The notes under the pieces are model-generated. The model made no database searches and was not told where the DNA came from. It was given only the letters and a program-made list of their open reading frames with translations. This document shows positions 1 through 8,805 of a stretch of 64,000 bases of DNA, one piece after another. The translations under genes were made by a program, and so were the position numbers. Source of the DNA: Acholeplasma equifetale ATCC 29724 (GTDB lineage: Bacteria > Bacillota_I > Bacilli_A > Acholeplasmatales > Acholeplasmataceae); assembly GCF_000687735.1 (NCBI RefSeq), contig NZ_JHXL01000005.1, forward strand, positions 23,008-87,007. The letters run 5' to 3'. Positions within the stretch are counted from its first letter, which is position 1. Every line of letters starts with the position of its first letter.

Positions 1-240
1 TTTCGGATCTCCAATTAAACCTGTTGCCCCACCAATAAGTACAACTGGTTTATGTCCATGTTTCTCTAAGTACTTCATGCGCATAATTTGAACTAAGTGT
101 CCAACAGTTAATGATTGACCCGTTGGATCATATCCTACATAAAATTTAATTGAGTTTTCATTTAAGTGATTTTTTGCTAAGTCTTCATTGGAGACATCTT
201 TAATCATGCCTCTCCATAATAATGATTCATATAATGTCAT
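1..240 (-). CDS. tyrS: Tyrosyl-tRNA synthetase, N-terminal 80 residues (runs off the left edge)
   Basis: Cytoplasmic class I aminoacyl-tRNA synthetase that charges tRNA-Tyr. The visible part starts with [13 protein letters not shown] and reaches the segment [19 protein letters not shown], typical of bacterial TyrS; the class I signature appears as a [11 protein letters not shown] stretch in which the usual HIGH-type histidines are in their TyrS positions. The start at 240 follows a purine-rich ribosome site and sits directly behind a T-box leader, which independently supports an aminoacyl-tRNA synthetase with tyrosine specificity. The rest of the gene lies outside the window, so its completeness cannot be judged. 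Confidence 0.95.
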   Translation of the reverse strand, partial: MTLYESLLWRGMIKDVSNEDLAKNHLNENSIKFYVGYDPTGQSLTVGHLVQIMRMKYLEKHGHKPVVLIGGATGLIGDPK

Positions 241-261
241 CGTTATCATCCTTTCTTATAA

Positions 262-465
262 TAAAAAATCCTTAAGCTTTACAAAAAGCCTAAGGACGAA
301 TAAAAATCCGTGGTACCACCTTAGTTCATAGTAAAATACTATGCACTCATTTATTGTCATTCATCTCCATTGGTGTATTTCGGTTTAACATTAACTTCTG
401 GTTTGCACGAACCACCAGATTTCTATCTTAGTTGTTAATCCCTACTTAAGACAACTTCATCGATG
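262..465 (-). promoter_or_regulatory. T-box riboswitch upstream of tyrS (probable UAC specifier)
   Basis: Between ccpA and tyrS the minus strand carries the conserved T-box antiterminator sequence AAGGTGGTACCACG (309-322), followed by a 12-bp terminator hairpin (269-296) and a T-run (263-268). Upstream is a structured region whose likely specifier loop contains GAAATACACC, giving a UAC tyrosine codon at 375-377. Uncharged tRNA-Tyr would pair there and at the antiterminator bulge, allowing read-through into tyrS. The T-box class and its logic are established; the exact 5-prime end (about 460-465) and specifier position are my reading. The promoter probably lies in the 3-prime end of ccpA. Confidence 0.93.
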
Positions 466-467
466 GA

Positions 468-1460
468 TTAAATTGATTCTCTCTTGAAAATATGATGTGG
501 AAGAATAATTCTTGTATTTTCAACATCTTTTGATTGCATGAGTTTTGTTAGAAGTCTCATTGAAACCGCACCTATATCATACACGGGAATATCAATAGAT
601 GTCAAGCCCGGACGAGATAATGCGGCATATCGTGTGTTTTGGAAACCTGCTACTTTTAAATTTTGAGGTACAACTTTACCATTATTGATTGCAATATTTA
701 AGAAAGATACCGCAATAGAATCTCTGACTGCAATTGCACCATCAACGTTAACATTCGCAAAGAATGTTTCAAAGTGTGGTTTATTAATCGCAGTATCACC
801 ACTTGTTCTAAATATTTTAGGTTCTAAACCTGCATCAAGCATTGCTTTGGTATAGCCTTCTTCTTTTTTATCATTTACACTATATCGACGTGCTGTTGAT
901 AATAAGTAAATATCTTTACAACCTTGATCAATTAATAATTTTGTAATCTCATATCCAGCTTTGACATAATCAATAGATACTGTGGGAACAATTGGATCTG
1001 ATGTTGCAACGTTAGCAAAAACAAACGGGATATTGTTATCTGTAAACATTTTTTTAACTAATTCAACATCTCTATCGCTTAATTCATCATTGAGATATAA
1101 GACCCCATCAACTTGTTCTGCGACAATATTTTGAAGTGCATCTAATACATCAGCACCTTCTGGAATAGAAAATAATTTAATTGAATAATTATATTTATTA
1201 GCAATATCTAAAATACCACTTAACATTTGAGCAACGCTCGCGCGAGTAACATCCGAAATAACAACACCAACTGTTGTTGTTTTTCTTGAAGCGAGCCCTC
1301 GAGCGATAACGTTTGGACGGTACCCTAACTCTTTGATAACTTTTAATACACGTTGACGTGTTTCTTCTTTAACTTTTTCTGGTGAGTTTAAAACTCTTGA
1401 GACTGTAGCTAAGGATACCCCAGCTGCACCAGCAACATCATAAATTGTTGCATTACTCAT
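468..1460 (-). CDS. ccpA: Catabolite control protein A (LacI family)
   Basis: LacI/GalR-family regulator, 330 residues. Residues 5-25 form the helix-turn-helix (TIYDVAGAAGVSLATVSRVL); the hinge region RPNVIARGLASRKTTTVGVV (about 48-67) and the C-terminal YDIGAVSMRLLTK with LPHHI are the segments that set CcpA apart from other LacI members. CcpA normally binds cre operators with Ser-phosphorylated HPr or Crh as corepressor to control carbon metabolism. A cre-like site overlaps its own promoter (see 1484-1512), an HPr-like gene lies at 12328 and another cre precedes oppA, so the context fits. A different LacI paralogue cannot be fully excluded without alignment. Confidence 0.85.
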   Translation of the reverse strand: MSNATIYDVAGAAGVSLATVSRVLNSPEKVKEETRQRVLKVIKELGYRPNVIARGLASRKTTTVGVVISDVTRASVAQMLSGILDIANKYNYSIKLFSIPEGADVLDALQNIVAEQVDGVLYLNDELSDRDVELVKKMFTDNNIPFVFANVATSDPIVPTVSIDYVKAGYEITKLLIDQGCKDIYLLSTARRYSVNDKKEEGYTKAMLDAGLEPKIFRTSGDTAINKPHFETFFANVNVDGAIAVRDSIAVSFLNIAINNGKVVPQNLKVAGFQNTRYAALSRPGLTSIDIPVYDIGAVSMRLLTKLMQSKDVENTRIILPHHIFKRESI

Positions 1461-1483
1461 AATATCACCCCTTATTTGAGGTT

Positions 1484-1512
1484 ATTATAACATAGTTTGA
1501 AAGTGCTTACAA
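1484..1512 (-). promoter_or_regulatory. ccpA promoter with overlapping cre operator
   Basis: Reading the minus strand, -35 TTGTAA (1507-1512) and -10 TATAAT (1484-1489) are separated by 17 bp. The 14-mer TGTAAGCACTTTCA (1498-1511) matches the cre consensus TGWAARCGYTWNCW at 13 of 14 positions and overlaps the -35 and spacer. A bound CcpA complex would block RNA polymerase, predicting negative autoregulation. Confidence 0.75.
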
Positions 1513-1562
1513 TACTAAATGAAAAAATATGAAAATTTTTCATAATTTGAATGCATTTATTA

Positions 1563-1600
1563 AAAATAAAAAAAGAAAACCAGAAATGAATCTGGTTTTC
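1563..1600 (-). terminator. Rho-independent terminator after rplS
   Basis: Perfect 10-bp stem GAAAACCAGA (1575-1584) / TCTGGTTTTC (1591-1600) with loop AATGAA, followed on the minus strand by a T-rich run. It ends the rsuA-to-rplS transcription unit. Confidence 0.9.
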
Positions 1601-1604
1601 ATCA

Positions 1605-1967
1605 TTAAACGTCTTGACGTTCTTTAATTCTTGATGCTTTTGCTGAAAGGTTACGGATGTAGTTAAGTTTAGCACGACGTACTTGACCTTGACGTGAAAC
1701 TTCAATTCGATCAATTGTTGGTGCATGTAATGGGAATGTTCTTTCAACACCTACACCATTTGAAATTTTACGAACTGTAAATGTTTCTGAAATTCCGCCA
1801 CCTTGACGTTTGATAACTAAACCTTCGAATAATTGGATTCTTTGTTTGTTACCTTCAACAATTTTAACGTATACTTTAACAGTATCCCCAGGTCTGAAAT
1901 CTGGGCGTTCTTGTAAGAATTTAGATGTAATATCAGCAATTAATGCTTGACCTTTTAATTTTGACAT
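1605..1967 (-). CDS. rplS: 50S ribosomal protein L19
   Basis: L19 of the large subunit, at the 30S-50S interface. The 120-residue length and the segments [31 protein letters not shown] and [11 protein letters not shown] are characteristic of the family. It is the last gene of the conserved Firmicutes block rpsP-khpA-rimM-trmD-rplS and is followed by a strong terminator. A 59-bp gap separates it from trmD; it has ACTG/CAGT arms that might belong to an L19-type leader, but I cannot show a convincing structure there. Confidence 0.97.
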   Translation of the reverse strand: MSKLKGQALIADITSKFLQERPDFRPGDTVKVYVKIVEGNKQRIQLFEGLVIKRQGGGISETFTVRKISNGVGVERTFPLHAPTIDRIEVSRQGQVRRAKLNYIRNLSAKASRIKERQDV

Positions 1968-2026
1968 AAACGACTCTCCTTATCTTCAACTGTTCATACC
2001 TTATAGATAGTGGACCAGTTTGTAAT

Positions 2027-2758
2027 TTATTTGGTTTCTAATTCTTTTTTAATTTGATCTAAAATCTTTTGTTCTTCTTGATTAAGAACCTTTTTTTCTA
2101 TTAAATCAGGTCTTTTGATATATGTTTTTTTAAGGCTCATGTATAATCGCCATTTACGAATATTTTCATGATGGCCTGATAATAAAACCTCTGGTACACG
2201 ATACCCTTCATATTCCATAGGTTTGGTATATTGTGGGTACTTTAATAAACCCTGTTGATGTGTATCCTCTATGTAAGATGCCTCATTGATTACACCCGGT
2301 AATAATCTTGTAATACTATCAGCAATAATCATTGCGGGTATTTCACCACCAGTTAACACATAATCACCTATGGAAATTTCTTCGTCAATAAAGTGGTGAA
2401 CTCTTTCATCTATACCTTCATAATGTCCACAAATTAAAATCAAATGCTTGATTTCTCTTGACCATTGTGTAGCAATTTGTTGATTATAAACACGGCCTTG
2501 TGGAGATAATAAAACTGTATAAGAATCTTTTGTTCTTAACTTATTAAGGATGTTGTAAAATGGTTGAAATATCATTAACATTCCTGCACCACCACCATAC
2601 GGTGTGTCATCGATTTTACCACCTTTAAGTGGTGTATAATCTCTTAAATCATGAATATTAATTTCAACTCTTCCATCCTCAATTGCGTGCTTTATCTTGG
2701 ATGTTGTTAAAAATTCATTGAAGAAGTTTGGAAAAATGGTGATAATATCAATTTTCAT
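2027..2758 (-). CDS. trmD: tRNA (guanine37-N1)-methyltransferase
   Basis: TrmD, a SPOUT-class enzyme that uses S-adenosylmethionine to methylate G37 next to the anticodon, preventing +1 frameshifting. Full length (243 residues). YGGGAGM near residue 55 and GDYVLTGGEIPAM plus ADSITRLLPGV around 130-155 form the trefoil knot and cofactor pocket; HYRVPEVLLSGHH-type residues (here GYRVPEVLLSGHH) are also present. It overlaps the end of rimM by 4 bp, indicating translational coupling in the ribosomal/tRNA operon. Confidence 0.97.
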   Translation of the reverse strand: MKIDIITIFPNFFNEFLTTSKIKHAIEDGRVEINIHDLRDYTPLKGGKIDDTPYGGGAGMLMIFQPFYNILNKLRTKDSYTVLLSPQGRVYNQQIATQWSREIKHLILICGHYEGIDERVHHFIDEEISIGDYVLTGGEIPAMIIADSITRLLPGVINEASYIEDTHQQGLLKYPQYTKPMEYEGYRVPEVLLSGHHENIRKWRLYMSLKKTYIKRPDLIEKKVLNQEEQKILDQIKKELETK

Positions 2759-3231
2759 TCGATTAACCCCTCAATTGGATCAATATAAATGGCATCATCA
2801 ACACTTTTTACAAACACCTTCAAAAATGGTATTAAGATGGTTCGATGTTGATTAAGTTTTTTAATTCTTAAGTAATATCCTTGGGGCAAAGCTTCTACGC
2901 TTTCAACAACACCGATAAGTGTTCCATCTAACAATTTAACATCAAGCCCAATTAGCTTAGGTAAATGAAATTCGTCTTCATTAAGCTTAGGTTCTTGATC
3001 TGTATAAATTTCTTTACCCTTTAAAAACAATACATCGTTGAGTGTATTCAAAGTTTCAAAACTTATAATATAAATTTCTTTTTGCTTTCTTACAGTTTTA
3101 ATCGTATAAGGTTGATTATCTACATAAACAACTTCTTGCTTCTTGAAGCGATTAAAATCTGTAGAGGATGTGACTTTGAGTTCCCCTTTGATGCCATGTG
3201 TATTCATAATTTTACCAATTAAATAAAGCAT
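2755..3231 (-). CDS. rimM: Ribosome maturation factor RimM
   Basis: RimM binds S19 and helps mature the head of the 30S subunit. The 158-residue protein begins with LIGKIMNTHGIKGELKV, the typical N-terminal RimM signature, and has a C-terminal PRC-barrel region (LIGLDVKLLDGTLIGVVESV, EALPQGYYL, LIPFLKVFVKSVD). The start follows AAGGATCATC. It lies 8 bp downstream of khpA and overlaps trmD, an order conserved across Firmicutes. Confidence 0.95.
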   Translation of the reverse strand: MLYLIGKIMNTHGIKGELKVTSSTDFNRFKKQEVVYVDNQPYTIKTVRKQKEIYIISFETLNTLNDVLFLKGKEIYTDQEPKLNEDEFHLPKLIGLDVKLLDGTLIGVVESVEALPQGYYLRIKKLNQHRTILIPFLKVFVKSVDDAIYIDPIEGLIE

Positions 3232-3239
3232 GATGATCC

Positions 3240-3488
3240 TTAATATGAGTCAATATCTAAATGTATTTTTTTGCCTTCTTTAGATGCTCCAGCATACATA
3301 ATGGTACGAATTGCAGATGCAATTTTACCGCCTTTTCCAATGACACGACCAAGATCGTTTTCAGAAACAAGCAATTGAATGTGAACAAGTCCATCTTCAT
3401 CAGACAATGTTTTTACATGAACATCATCAGGGGTAGTGACTAATGGCGAAACAATTTGTTTGACTAAATTTTCAAAATCTACTGCCAT
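3240..3488 (-). CDS. khpA: KH-domain RNA-binding protein KhpA
   Basis: Small single KH-domain protein of 82 residues. The core VSENDLGRVIGKGGKIASAIRTIM carries the GxxG loop (GKGG) that contacts RNA. KhpA (YlqC) forms a complex with KhpB/Jag and influences cell division and mRNA fate in Gram-positive bacteria; in Mollicutes that role is unproven. Its place between rpsP and rimM is the usual one for khpA. Confidence 0.93.
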   Translation of the reverse strand: MAVDFENLVKQIVSPLVTTPDDVHVKTLSDEDGLVHIQLLVSENDLGRVIGKGGKIASAIRTIMYAGASKEGKKIHLDIDSY

Positions 3489-3516
3489 GTTTTTGCCCCC
3501 TTTATATCAAATTTTA

Positions 3517-3759
3517 TTATTTGCTTAAAACATTATATTTTTTTAATAAGCTTTTAACAGTGTCTGTTGGAATTGCACCGTTGCCTAACCATTTTTCAAC
3601 TTTCTCGCTGTTAACATTAACAACACCTTGTAATGGCTCATAAGTTCCTAAGATTTCTAAGAATTTACCATCTCTTGGTGCTTTTGAATCAGCAGCAACA
3701 ATTCTGTAAAATGGTCTTTTGTGGTTACCGAAACGTTGTAAACGTAATTTTACTGCCAT
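3517..3759 (-). CDS. rpsP: 30S ribosomal protein S16
   Basis: S16, an assembly protein of the 30S body. The 80-residue sequence starts [21 protein letters not shown] and contains [20 protein letters not shown] and [21 protein letters not shown], all family hallmarks. It precedes khpA by 28 bp in the same operon. Confidence 0.98.
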   Translation of the reverse strand: MAVKLRLQRFGNHKRPFYRIVAADSKAPRDGKFLEILGTYEPLQGVVNVNSEKVEKWLGNGAIPTDTVKSLLKKYNVLSK

Positions 3760-3775
3760 AATGATTTCTCCTTTA

Positions 3776-4072
3776 CTATTTTAAGTCCTCATTTATTGTA
3801 TCATATTTTTCTTCGGTGTCAAGTATTTTTTCTTGACACTTGACAATATTTGCTTCATCGTTAAAAAATTTAGATGCTTCAACACCAATAAATCCCTTAA
3901 TATTCTTTAATTCTTTTAATAATAATTTTTCTCCCTTATGTTTATCGTAATATACGATAGAATATCCCATACGTTTTGAAACATAAGCTAAATTTACATC
4001 CATTTGTTCTAACTTTTTAGGAACTTCTTTTCCTTTGTATGTCACAATAAATGCCATTCTTTCAATTGTCAT
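3776..4072 (-). CDS. YlbG-like protein (DUF2129 family)
   Basis: A 98-residue protein of unknown biochemical role. The segment [33 protein letters not shown] resembles the DUF2129/YlbG family, in which VSRRMKYAVLYV and a following VxxVExS motif are conserved (here FIGVEAS). The last 25 residues are charged and probably disordered. The gene sits 16 bp upstream of rpsP and 6 bp downstream of rsuA, so it is likely co-transcribed with translation genes. The family call rests on this short pattern match only. Confidence 0.65.
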   Translation of the reverse strand: MTIERMAFIVTYKGKEVPKKLEQMDVNLAYVSKRMGYSIVYYDKHKGEKLLLKELKNIKGFIGVEASKFFNDEANIVKCQEKILDTEEKYDTINEDLK

Positions 4073-4078
4073 AAAAAA

Positions 4079-4771
4079 TCACCCGAGTACATCTGCTTTA
4101 TCAATCTCTTGATAAGCTCCTTCTTTTAAATTTAACTTTAGATTGCCAATTTGTATGCGTTTAAGATTTAATACTTCATACCCTACAGATTTCATCATCT
4201 TTTTAACTTGATGAAATTTTCCTTCATCGATTGTCATTTTAACGATATTTTCATCAAATATTAGATCAAGTGCTTTCGTAAAGTGTATTGAACTATCAGG
4301 CAATGTAATTTCAACACCTTCTAAAAGTTTATTTTTATCACTTAATTTAAATGCTTTATCAATAAGTATTTCATATGTTTTTTGAACATGTCGATTTGGA
4401 CTTACAATTTCATGAATAAATGAACCATCGTTTGTTAAAATCATTAAACCTTCAGCATCATGATCTAATCTTCCTGCTATCTTTAAATCATATCGATTAT
4501 AAGGTTCTTTAATGAATTTAAATAGCGATGGATGTATTTCATCTTTATGACTTGATAAAAATCCTTTCGGCTTATAAAATGCTAAATATACATGCTCTTT
4601 TAGGTATATTTCTTTACCATTAAGAGTTATTTTATCACAGTTTATATCAATCTTATAATCAGCATCAAAAATGGCTTTTCCGTTTACTAAAACAGCACCA
4701 TTTTTTATCATATTTTTCACATCTTTACGTGATCCATATTTTAAGTTTGATAATACTTTATCTAATCTCAT
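4079..4771 (-). CDS. rsuA: 16S rRNA pseudouridine synthase, RsuA type
   Basis: RsuA-family enzyme (230 residues) converting a uridine in 16S rRNA (U516 in E. coli) to pseudouridine. Residues 1-60 form an S4 RNA-binding domain (MRLDKVLSNLKYGSRKDVKNMI, VLVNGKAI). The catalytic GRLDHDAEGLMILTNDG begins near residue 101; its Asp (in RLD) is the nucleophile. GKFHQVKKMM is the late conserved RsuA/RluB motif. RluB or RluF specificity cannot be excluded from sequence alone. It is divergent from def, with only 42 bp between the two starts. Confidence 0.88.
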   Translation of the reverse strand: MRLDKVLSNLKYGSRKDVKNMIKNGAVLVNGKAIFDADYKIDINCDKITLNGKEIYLKEHVYLAFYKPKGFLSSHKDEIHPSLFKFIKEPYNRYDLKIAGRLDHDAEGLMILTNDGSFIHEIVSPNRHVQKTYEILIDKAFKLSDKNKLLEGVEITLPDSSIHFTKALDLIFDENIVKMTIDEGKFHQVKKMMKSVGYEVLNLKRIQIGNLKLNLKEGAYQEIDKADVLG

Positions 4772-4789
4772 ATATTTTTACTTCCATGT

Positions 4790-4816
4790 TATAATATTTA
4801 CGAGGTGTTAACTATG
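4790..4816 (+). promoter_or_regulatory. def -10 box and start-deciding ribosome site
   Basis: TATAAT at 4790-4795 precedes GAGGTG (4803-4808) and ATG (4814-4816). An in-frame GTG at 4805 overlaps the Shine-Dalgarno sequence, so it cannot be the start; ATG 4814 is chosen. No good -35 box is seen. Confidence 0.7.
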
Positions 4817-5380
4817 ATTTTAATGAGACATATCATTAGAGAAGGCCATCCTTCATTAACAAAAGTATCAGAACCAATTCAATTTCCAATGACTAAAGCG
4901 GAAATAAATTTAGCACATGATCTTATGGAATATGTCAAAAACTCACAAGATGAAGCGATGGTAAGAAAATATAAATTAAGACCATCTGTTGGATTAGCTG
5001 CTGTACAAGTTAATGTATTAAAACGTATGTTTGCAATACATGTCCATGATTTTGATGACAAACTATATTCTTATGTTTTCATTAATCCCGTGATTGTTAA
5101 GCATTCAGCTGAAACAACTTATTTACCTGGTGGAGAAGGCTGTTTATCTGTTGATAGAGAAACTAACGGACTTACACCAAGATATTTCCAAATTGAAGTT
5201 AAAGGGTTCATCCTTAATTTAGAAACAGATCAAGTTGAACCAATTCACACAACTTTAAAAGGATATCCTGCTATTGTATTCCAACATGAATACGATCATT
5301 TAGATGGTATAATGTTTACAACAAAACTTTATCCAACTTTACCAAAAGCATTTCCTTTATTCGAGTTAGAGGAAGAATAA
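4814..5380 (+). CDS. def: Peptide deformylase
   Basis: Metalloenzyme that removes the formyl group from nascent N-terminal methionine. All three motifs are present: VGLAAVQ (canonical GxGLAAxQ with Ser before Val), EGCLSV with the metal-binding Cys, and HEYDHLDG with the HExxH metal and catalytic residues. About 188 residues, type 2 size with long insertions usual for Gram-positive PDF. It is one of few plus-strand genes in this part and ends one base before the hexosaminidase stop on the opposite strand. Confidence 0.96.
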   Translation: MILMRHIIREGHPSLTKVSEPIQFPMTKAEINLAHDLMEYVKNSQDEAMVRKYKLRPSVGLAAVQVNVLKRMFAIHVHDFDDKLYSYVFINPVIVKHSAETTYLPGGEGCLSVDRETNGLTPRYFQIEVKGFILNLETDQVEPIHTTLKGYPAIVFQHEYDHLDGIMFTTKLYPTLPKAFPLFELEEE

Positions 5381-7210
5381 TTATACATTAACATTTACTG
5401 AAACAATCGGTTTATAACGATATTCAATAATATTTTTAATCTTTTGATGTTCTAATCCTTTACCATAATAATCAAGTAGATGAATTTCTAATTCATCTAT
5501 TTTTTTATTTTTGGTGATATAATCATTTACCTTTTGAATTGTAAGTTGAATTCTTTGAATAATGCCACCAATTCTTAAATCTTGAATTTCAAATCCAAAC
5601 ACTTTAGACTCATGATGCCATTGAGTTTTAAATGCTTCATAGAATAGATTTATCTTCTTTAATATAAGTTTTAATGTCTTTAAATCTTCTTTAAGTTTAT
5701 CAATTTGTTGATTTTGATAATGTGTTCTTAGTTTTACACCAATATCAACTTTAAATTGAATTAAATCTACCAAACAATATTGTGTTAAAAATAAACATTT
5801 AAATCGTTTCATTTTTGGAGTAATTTTCTTTAAAACATTTGTATGCTTTTCATAAATTAAAGCATATGAATCATCAACGATTGTATCCATTAAACCAAGC
5901 AATGGATCATTATATAAAAAGTTTTTATTAAATGAATTTTTATCAAGTGGATTATCATTAACTTGATTAGCTAAATCAATTTTCATAAAATCATCGAAAT
6001 TGACATCAAATGCCGCTTTAAAGGCTTTTTTAATATCTTCTATGTCGAAGTATCCATATTTAGCCATACCAGTAAATGTTAAAGATGGTAAGATTGAGAA
6101 TAATGAACTTTCAGCACCATTATCTCCCCAAGCAGTCATGATAACTTCTTTAATGTTTTTATTGATGCATGCTTTTAATTGTGCTACATTTGAAAGCAAT
6201 GAAAAACGATTATCTGGTGTAAACCCAATCCACTTCCAAAAACCACCTGCAAATATTAATTTTTTATTAAATTGAAGATGTTTATCAATCATTTTCTCAT
6301 AATGAGATTGGTTTGTATTATAGTAGTCCCAATAAATTAATGAAACACCTTCTGGTATTTTTTGAATAAGTTCTTCTGGTAATGTTAAATCATCATAATA
6401 TTGTGTTCTCGCCATTCTAAAGAACATATCTGACCACATCATCGGATTAAAGTTATATTGTTTACAAATATCGATAACTTTCTTTAAATGACTCATCATC
6501 ACACTAAATCGGTCTTTGTAACCGTGTTGATCTAGATATTTTCCACGCCCAAGCATATATGCTTCATCCATACCAATGTTGATGATATCAACTTCAAAAA
6601 TATCCCTCATGGTTTTAATCATTTTTTCAATGAATACATAAGTTTTTGGTTCATCAACTAACAAAATATCTTGTGTATCAATGATATTTTGATACATTGG
6701 ATATCGAGTAATACCATTTAAATGTGCCAGTGTTTGAATACAAGGTACAACCTTAATACCAAACATTTTGGCAAACCCTACAATAGACTTTAATTCCTCT
6801 TTAGAATATGCTCCTCTTAAATAACCAAAATATGGTTCATCTTCCATTAAAAAGGTATCTTCTGTATAAAGTTGTAATGAATCATAACCAAGTAAAGCCA
6901 TATCCATGATAAGTTCTTGAATAGTTTCTACCTTATAAACAGCATTTCTTGAACAATCAACCATCAATGTTAAATCATCAATTTTTTTATTTATTTCAAT
7001 AGAAAAACTTTTTCTTTTTATATGCTCTTTGATAATTCTTAACCCTACAAATAAATCATTGTGTTTAGAATATGTTAAGTAATATTCGTCTTCTTTTTTT
7101 TCGATTTTAAAAAAAGTATCTTCTTTTAAATGTAAATGGTTGATAATATCCTGATTTAAATTCAGTCTTTGAATCATCATTTTTAAAGCTAAATTTTCTT
7201 GATTGAACAT
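5381..7210 (-). CDS. GH20 exo-beta-N-acetylhexosaminidase-like glycosidase
   Basis: A 609-residue cytoplasmic (no signal peptide) glycoside hydrolase. A GH20 TIM-barrel follows an about 80-residue N-terminal domain: LMVDCSRN, DSLQLYTED, GYLRGAYSKEEL, then NIGMDEAYML with the catalytic Asp215-Glu216 pair used in substrate-assisted cleavage of GlcNAc/GalNAc. TAWGDNGAESS and several Trp residues (YWDYY, GFWKWIGF) line the usual pocket. Its closest style is the compact GH20C type that acts on small amino-sugar oligosaccharides. Residues 430-609 are helical and unassigned. The next gene may belong to the same sugar-utilisation unit. Confidence 0.85.
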   Translation of the reverse strand: MFNQENLALKMMIQRLNLNQDIINHLHLKEDTFFKIEKKEDEYYLTYSKHNDLFVGLRIIKEHIKRKSFSIEINKKIDDLTLMVDCSRNAVYKVETIQELIMDMALLGYDSLQLYTEDTFLMEDEPYFGYLRGAYSKEELKSIVGFAKMFGIKVVPCIQTLAHLNGITRYPMYQNIIDTQDILLVDEPKTYVFIEKMIKTMRDIFEVDIINIGMDEAYMLGRGKYLDQHGYKDRFSVMMSHLKKVIDICKQYNFNPMMWSDMFFRMARTQYYDDLTLPEELIQKIPEGVSLIYWDYYNTNQSHYEKMIDKHLQFNKKLIFAGGFWKWIGFTPDNRFSLLSNVAQLKACINKNIKEVIMTAWGDNGAESSLFSILPSLTFTGMAKYGYFDIEDIKKAFKAAFDVNFDDFMKIDLANQVNDNPLDKNSFNKNFLYNDPLLGLMDTIVDDSYALIYEKHTNVLKKITPKMKRFKCLFLTQYCLVDLIQFKVDIGVKLRTHYQNQQIDKLKEDLKTLKLILKKINLFYEAFKTQWHHESKVFGFEIQDLRIGGIIQRIQLTIQKVNDYITKNKKIDELEIHLLDYYGKGLEHQKIKNIIEYRYKPIVSVNVNV

Positions 7211-7220
7211 GGATATACCT

Positions 7221-8096
7221 CTATTTTTTCATAAATTCGATATTTAATAGTTTGAGTTGTTCTTTAATTATATGGATTGTATCAACAATTTCATATTCAA
7301 TTAAATAGCTATTTAAAATTTTAACTTCATGACGTTTTTTCTTGCTTAGCATTAATTCTAATTTTTTATAATTTTTTGCTTGATACAACATATCCATTAA
7401 TGAACTATTTAAACATATAATTCCATCAAATTTATTGGTTTTAAATCTCTTGAATAAATCTTTTAATGGAATAAATCCACTTGTTGTAATAAAACGAGGT
7501 GCGATAGGATCTTTATCATCAACTATAAAAATACCAATATAATTTCTAAGTATTCTAATATAAGCAATTGCAGCTTCTTCTTTTTGATATAAATATAACG
7601 GATCAAAAATAATTTTTAATTTGTCATCATGAATAGTTTCTAAAATGTCTCGATAATCATGTGTTTGATAATTATCTTGTGGACGAATAACTAACGTTAC
7701 TTTAGATTTTTTAGCTAGTTTTAAATGATTTTTAATTTGTTCTATGATAAGTGTTTTATCGGTCTCATATGATTTTGTTGTAGGTAAATCATAAACTAAA
7801 ACATTTGTCTTTAGTTTTTTTGCTATTTCCAATACTTTTTGGAATTTTGAATCAAAATCATCAACTTCTGTTTGAACTGATAAATTATAATTTGGTAATA
7901 AAGGGTCATATAATACTACATTAAACTGACTTACTTTTTTATAAAACTCATTTAATGTATCTAAGTCTAATTCAAAAAGCGGTTTTTGATTTAATCTTCT
8001 AACCGCTATTTTTTCTAGTTTTAATGTTTCAGGTATCTTAAATTGATCTTTGATTTCATTTTCATAGTCAATGAAAGTTGTAATGGTTAATGCCAT
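7221..8096 (-). CDS. Xylose-isomerase-like TIM-barrel protein (sugar phosphate isomerase/epimerase family)
   Basis: A 291-residue protein whose alternating strands and helices (VVLYDPLLPNYNLSVQ, TNVLVYDLPTT, VTLVIRPQDN, LKIIFDPLYLY, IGIFIVDDKD) fit the AP-endonuclease-2/xylose-isomerase-like barrel. Acidic and histidine metal ligands are poorly conserved (an NxE-type strand appears as IRPQDN), so enzymatic activity is uncertain. It overlaps the spoU gene by 10 bp and is 10 bp upstream of the hexosaminidase, so it may process the sugar released by that enzyme; this is inference from position. Confidence 0.55.
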   Translation of the reverse strand: MALTITTFIDYENEIKDQFKIPETLKLEKIAVRRLNQKPLFELDLDTLNEFYKKVSQFNVVLYDPLLPNYNLSVQTEVDDFDSKFQKVLEIAKKLKTNVLVYDLPTTKSYETDKTLIIEQIKNHLKLAKKSKVTLVIRPQDNYQTHDYRDILETIHDDKLKIIFDPLYLYQKEEAAIAYIRILRNYIGIFIVDDKDPIAPRFITTSGFIPLKDLFKRFKTNKFDGIICLNSSLMDMLYQAKNYKKLELMLSKKKRHEVKILNSYLIEYEIVDTIHIIKEQLKLLNIEFMKK

Positions 8097-8794
8097 TTCT
8101 TACTCCATTCATACATTAATATACTTCCTGCAATAGATACATTAAGACTTTCTGTACCTTGCATAGGAATATGTACAAAATCATCAACAATTGTTTTCGT
8201 CAAATGAGATAATCCTTGTCCCTCATTACCAAGTATTAAGACGATTTTTTCTACAGATTTATTATTCACTTTAGACTCATGAGCGTCTGCACCAAGTAAT
8301 CGATATCCTTTATTTTTTAAATCAATTAATTTTTCATAAAGAGATGTTCTTATTACATTTAATTTAAAATGTGCTCCTTGAGCTGCTCTAAGTGTTTTAT
8401 CATTATATAAATCTGCTGTTTTATGACTTAAAATCACTTCATGAAATCCAAATGCTAAAGCGCTTCTTAACAATGCACCCAAGTTATCCGGATTTTGAAT
8501 ATCATCTAATGCAAGAATATAATTGGATGTAATTTCTGGTTGAATTTTTTTACATATCCCCATCACATCAAAAGGGGTTTCAGTAAAATTTAACTCTTTC
8601 ATTAATTTTTCTGAAATCAAAATACCTTCTTTGTTTGGGTTTGATGTTACAACTTCATCTAAAACGTTTGTTTCTTTAGCCATTTGGATAAACTTATCAC
8701 CAAAGACTAAGTAAAGACCTTGTTCATCTCTATATTTTTTTTGTTTTAGTTTCATCCAATTTTTGAATCTTAAATTATCTTTTGATTCAATCAT
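8087..8794 (-). CDS. SpoU/TrmH-family RNA 2-prime-O-methyltransferase
   Basis: SPOUT methyltransferase of 235 residues with an N-terminal substrate-binding domain (residues 1-85) and the three SpoU motifs: ALDDIQNPDNLGALLRSALAFG (motif 1 with catalytic Arg), LILGNEGQGLS (motif 2) and IPMQGTESLNVSIAGSILMYEW (motif 3, knot). The target could be 23S rRNA (RlmB-like) or tRNA (TrmH-like); sequence reading does not settle this. It lies between thiI and the barrel gene in a tight minus-strand run. Confidence 0.9.
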   Translation of the reverse strand: MIESKDNLRFKNWMKLKQKKYRDEQGLYLVFGDKFIQMAKETNVLDEVVTSNPNKEGILISEKLMKELNFTETPFDVMGICKKIQPEITSNYILALDDIQNPDNLGALLRSALAFGFHEVILSHKTADLYNDKTLRAAQGAHFKLNVIRTSLYEKLIDLKNKGYRLLGADAHESKVNNKSVEKIVLILGNEGQGLSHLTKTIVDDFVHIPMQGTESLNVSIAGSILMYEWSKKWH

Positions 8795-8805
8795 ATACTT
8801 ACACC

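Noticed and set aside
1472..1750. 92-codon minus-strand frame across the rplS terminator
   Set aside because: Overlaps rplS and its terminator in another frame and has low-complexity composition.
1968..2026. L19 ribosomal-protein leader
   Set aside because: Only short ACTG/CAGT arms are visible, too little to support a leader structure.
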